A stretch of DNA of 15,000 nt, from assembly GCA_012295275.1 (NCBI GenBank), contig CM022675.1, positions 997,860 to 1,012,859 of the forward strand, in the 5' to 3' direction. This document shows, in pieces, positions 14,142 through 15,000 of this stretch. Within the stretch, counting starts at the first letter, position 1. Every line of letters begins with the position of its first letter. The DNA comes from Chrysomallon squamiferum (lineage: Eukaryota > Mollusca > Gastropoda > Neomphalida > Peltospiridae). Under the pieces are notes generated by a model. The model was not told the DNA's origin, made no database searches, and worked only from the letters and a program-made list of their open reading frames with translations. Position numbers and translations under genes: made by a program.

Positions 14142-15000
14142 TTACGTTTTTTGCTTTGAGATGACTTTTGAAAGTTTTCTTTTCGAATTCGTTCTCGTCA
14201 CTTTCTGTGCGCTGCCTTCTTTTCTCTTTTTAAAACTTTTTTCGTTTTTCGTTTTGCTCTGTTTCCCGTACGTCTCTGCCGCCACTTTCGTTCGCTTCTT
14301 GAGTTCGTCGGAAGGTTTTATCACTTTAGGGTTACAAGAAACCTTTTTCATCCCGGACGAACGATCTTTTGACGTCGATTTGTCCGTCAGCTTTGACGGT
14401 CTGTCTGTGCTGCTGCGTCTGTGTCTGACGTCACTCAAAGAAACAACGCTGTCTCTGTTTCTGACGTCATCGTTTATCTCGTTAGCTTCCGCCACGTATG
14501 GGTTTTCGTCGTACGTCGGGGAATCTCTCCAAGCTGCGTTGGTTTTCGACGTCTTTCGTTTGGCAGGTTTCTTTTTACCAGGAACAAACGCGTCGTCTTC
14601 TTCGTAATCAGAAATCGGCGAACAAGGCCTCTCCATCTTCTCCGATTCGTGCCTGTACCTGTCGCCAGGCAACGACGTGTCACGTGCCACTGATTGTTTG
14701 TTCTCCTTACGTGACGTCTGTTTAGAGTGAACGTCTTTCCTAACCTTGTCTGACCTTGATAATTCACACGAGTCTCTTTCCTTTACGCTGCGTGTGACGT
14801 CATCGGGCTCACTCTCCCTCTCCTCGCCGCTCGACTCACCCGACTCGCCAGCGGCTCCGGCGTCGCTCAGAGTACAGCCGCCGTTGCTGGTGATGCCGGA
14901 ATCGGTTACGGAGGCATTGCTAGACGACGTCGTCTTCACCGGAGTAGTTTCGTCAGCATCATCATCATCATCATCGTCATCGTCATAATCTACAGCACCA
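14142..15000 (-). CDS. Unrecognised disordered, highly charged protein, C-terminal part (5' end outside window)
   Basis: I do not recognise this gene. Reading leftward from the edge, the frame is open for 285 residues and ends at TAA (14144-14142). The GTG codon at 14939 is not a start, because the frame continues upstream through nine consecutive Asp codons (14958-14984) to the window end. The order is: acidic D9 block, a Ser/Gly/Glu-rich stretch (GESSGEERESEPDD), a mixed charged region with SPISDYEEDDAF and DSPTYDENPY (proline-directed phosphosite-like), then a very basic tail with KKKPAKRKTSKT and FKKRKEG, which look like nuclear localisation signals. Low hydrophobicity, no fold visible, no membrane helix. 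GC content is well above the flanks, as for the DUOX exons, which supports a real exon. It is convergent with DUOX. A nuclear or chromatin-associated role is only a guess. Confidence 0.7.
   Translation of the reverse strand, partial: GAVDYDDDDDDDDDADETTPVKTTSSSNASVTDSGITSNGGCTLSDAGAAGESGESSGEERESEPDDVTRSVKERDSCELSRSDKVRKDVHSKQTSRKENKQSVARDTSLPGDRYRHESEKMERPCSPISDYEEDDAFVPGKKKPAKRKTSKTNAAWRDSPTYDENPYVAEANEINDDVRNRDSVVSLSDVRHRRSSTDRPSKLTDKSTSKDRSSGMKKVSCNPKVIKPSDELKKRTKVAAETYGKQSKTKNEKSFKKRKEGSAQKVTRTNSKRKLSKVISKQKT

Noticed and set aside
14161-14988. Overlapping + strand and second - strand frames at the right edge
   Set aside because: They are shadows of the 285-codon - strand frame, which is the longest and has a coherent charged composition with nuclear-localisation-like motifs.
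1-15000. A prokaryotic operon, phage or defence system
   Set aside because: Spliced exons with GT-AG introns, microsatellites and a metazoan oxidase show this is animal nuclear DNA.

Overview
This is animal nuclear DNA. It is AT-rich, full of simple repeats, and holds a multi-exon gene with GT-AG introns. The main content is the 3' half of a dual oxidase (DUOX) gene on the + strand, followed by a 3' UTR and AT-rich intergenic DNA, then the 3'-terminal part of an unrecognised disordered-protein gene on the - strand at the right edge. The dense (CT)n, (CA)n, (ATT)n and tetranucleotide tracts, short introns, and a weak tRNA-derived SINE-like relic suggest a lophotrochozoan invertebrate, perhaps a mollusc. 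That assignment is an inference and is not certain.

Layout. 1-968: a 78-bp x10 tandem array that runs through an intron end and into a DUOX exon. 793-11056: eleven DUOX exons (793-968, 1313-1382, 2032-2264, 3078-3308, 4064-4204, 4745-5026, 5717-5946, 8016-8180, 8665-8820, 9761-9892, 10934-11056). Their phases join without a break into 645 residues plus stop: degenerate third EF-hand, Ser/Thr-rich linker, six-helix ferric-reductase core with four heme histidines at 14- and 13-residue spacing, FAD-binding module, NADPH-binding module, and the terminal ENF. The peroxidase-like domain and first EF-hands lie upstream of the window. 11057 to about 12430: probable 3' UTR. 12430-14141: intergenic, with a (CA)n/(GT)n inverted pair, a cluster of CRE-like sites and a Z-DNA-prone run. 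14142-15000: open reading frame on the - strand, convergent with DUOX and open through the right edge.

The striking aspect is the way the DUOX gene is repeated. Nearly every intron carries its own private tandem repeat, and at four exon boundaries the repeat unit contains the splice junction itself. Three arrays copy a 3' splice site plus the start of the following exon (78 bp x10, 127 bp x2, and a 44-53 bp array). One copies a 5' splice site (56/58 bp, about 25 copies). The first array is in frame: each of its ten acceptors would give a DUOX differing by multiples of 26 residues. The other three would break the reading frame if the extra sites were used. No prokaryotic feature, CRISPR array or phage element is present.
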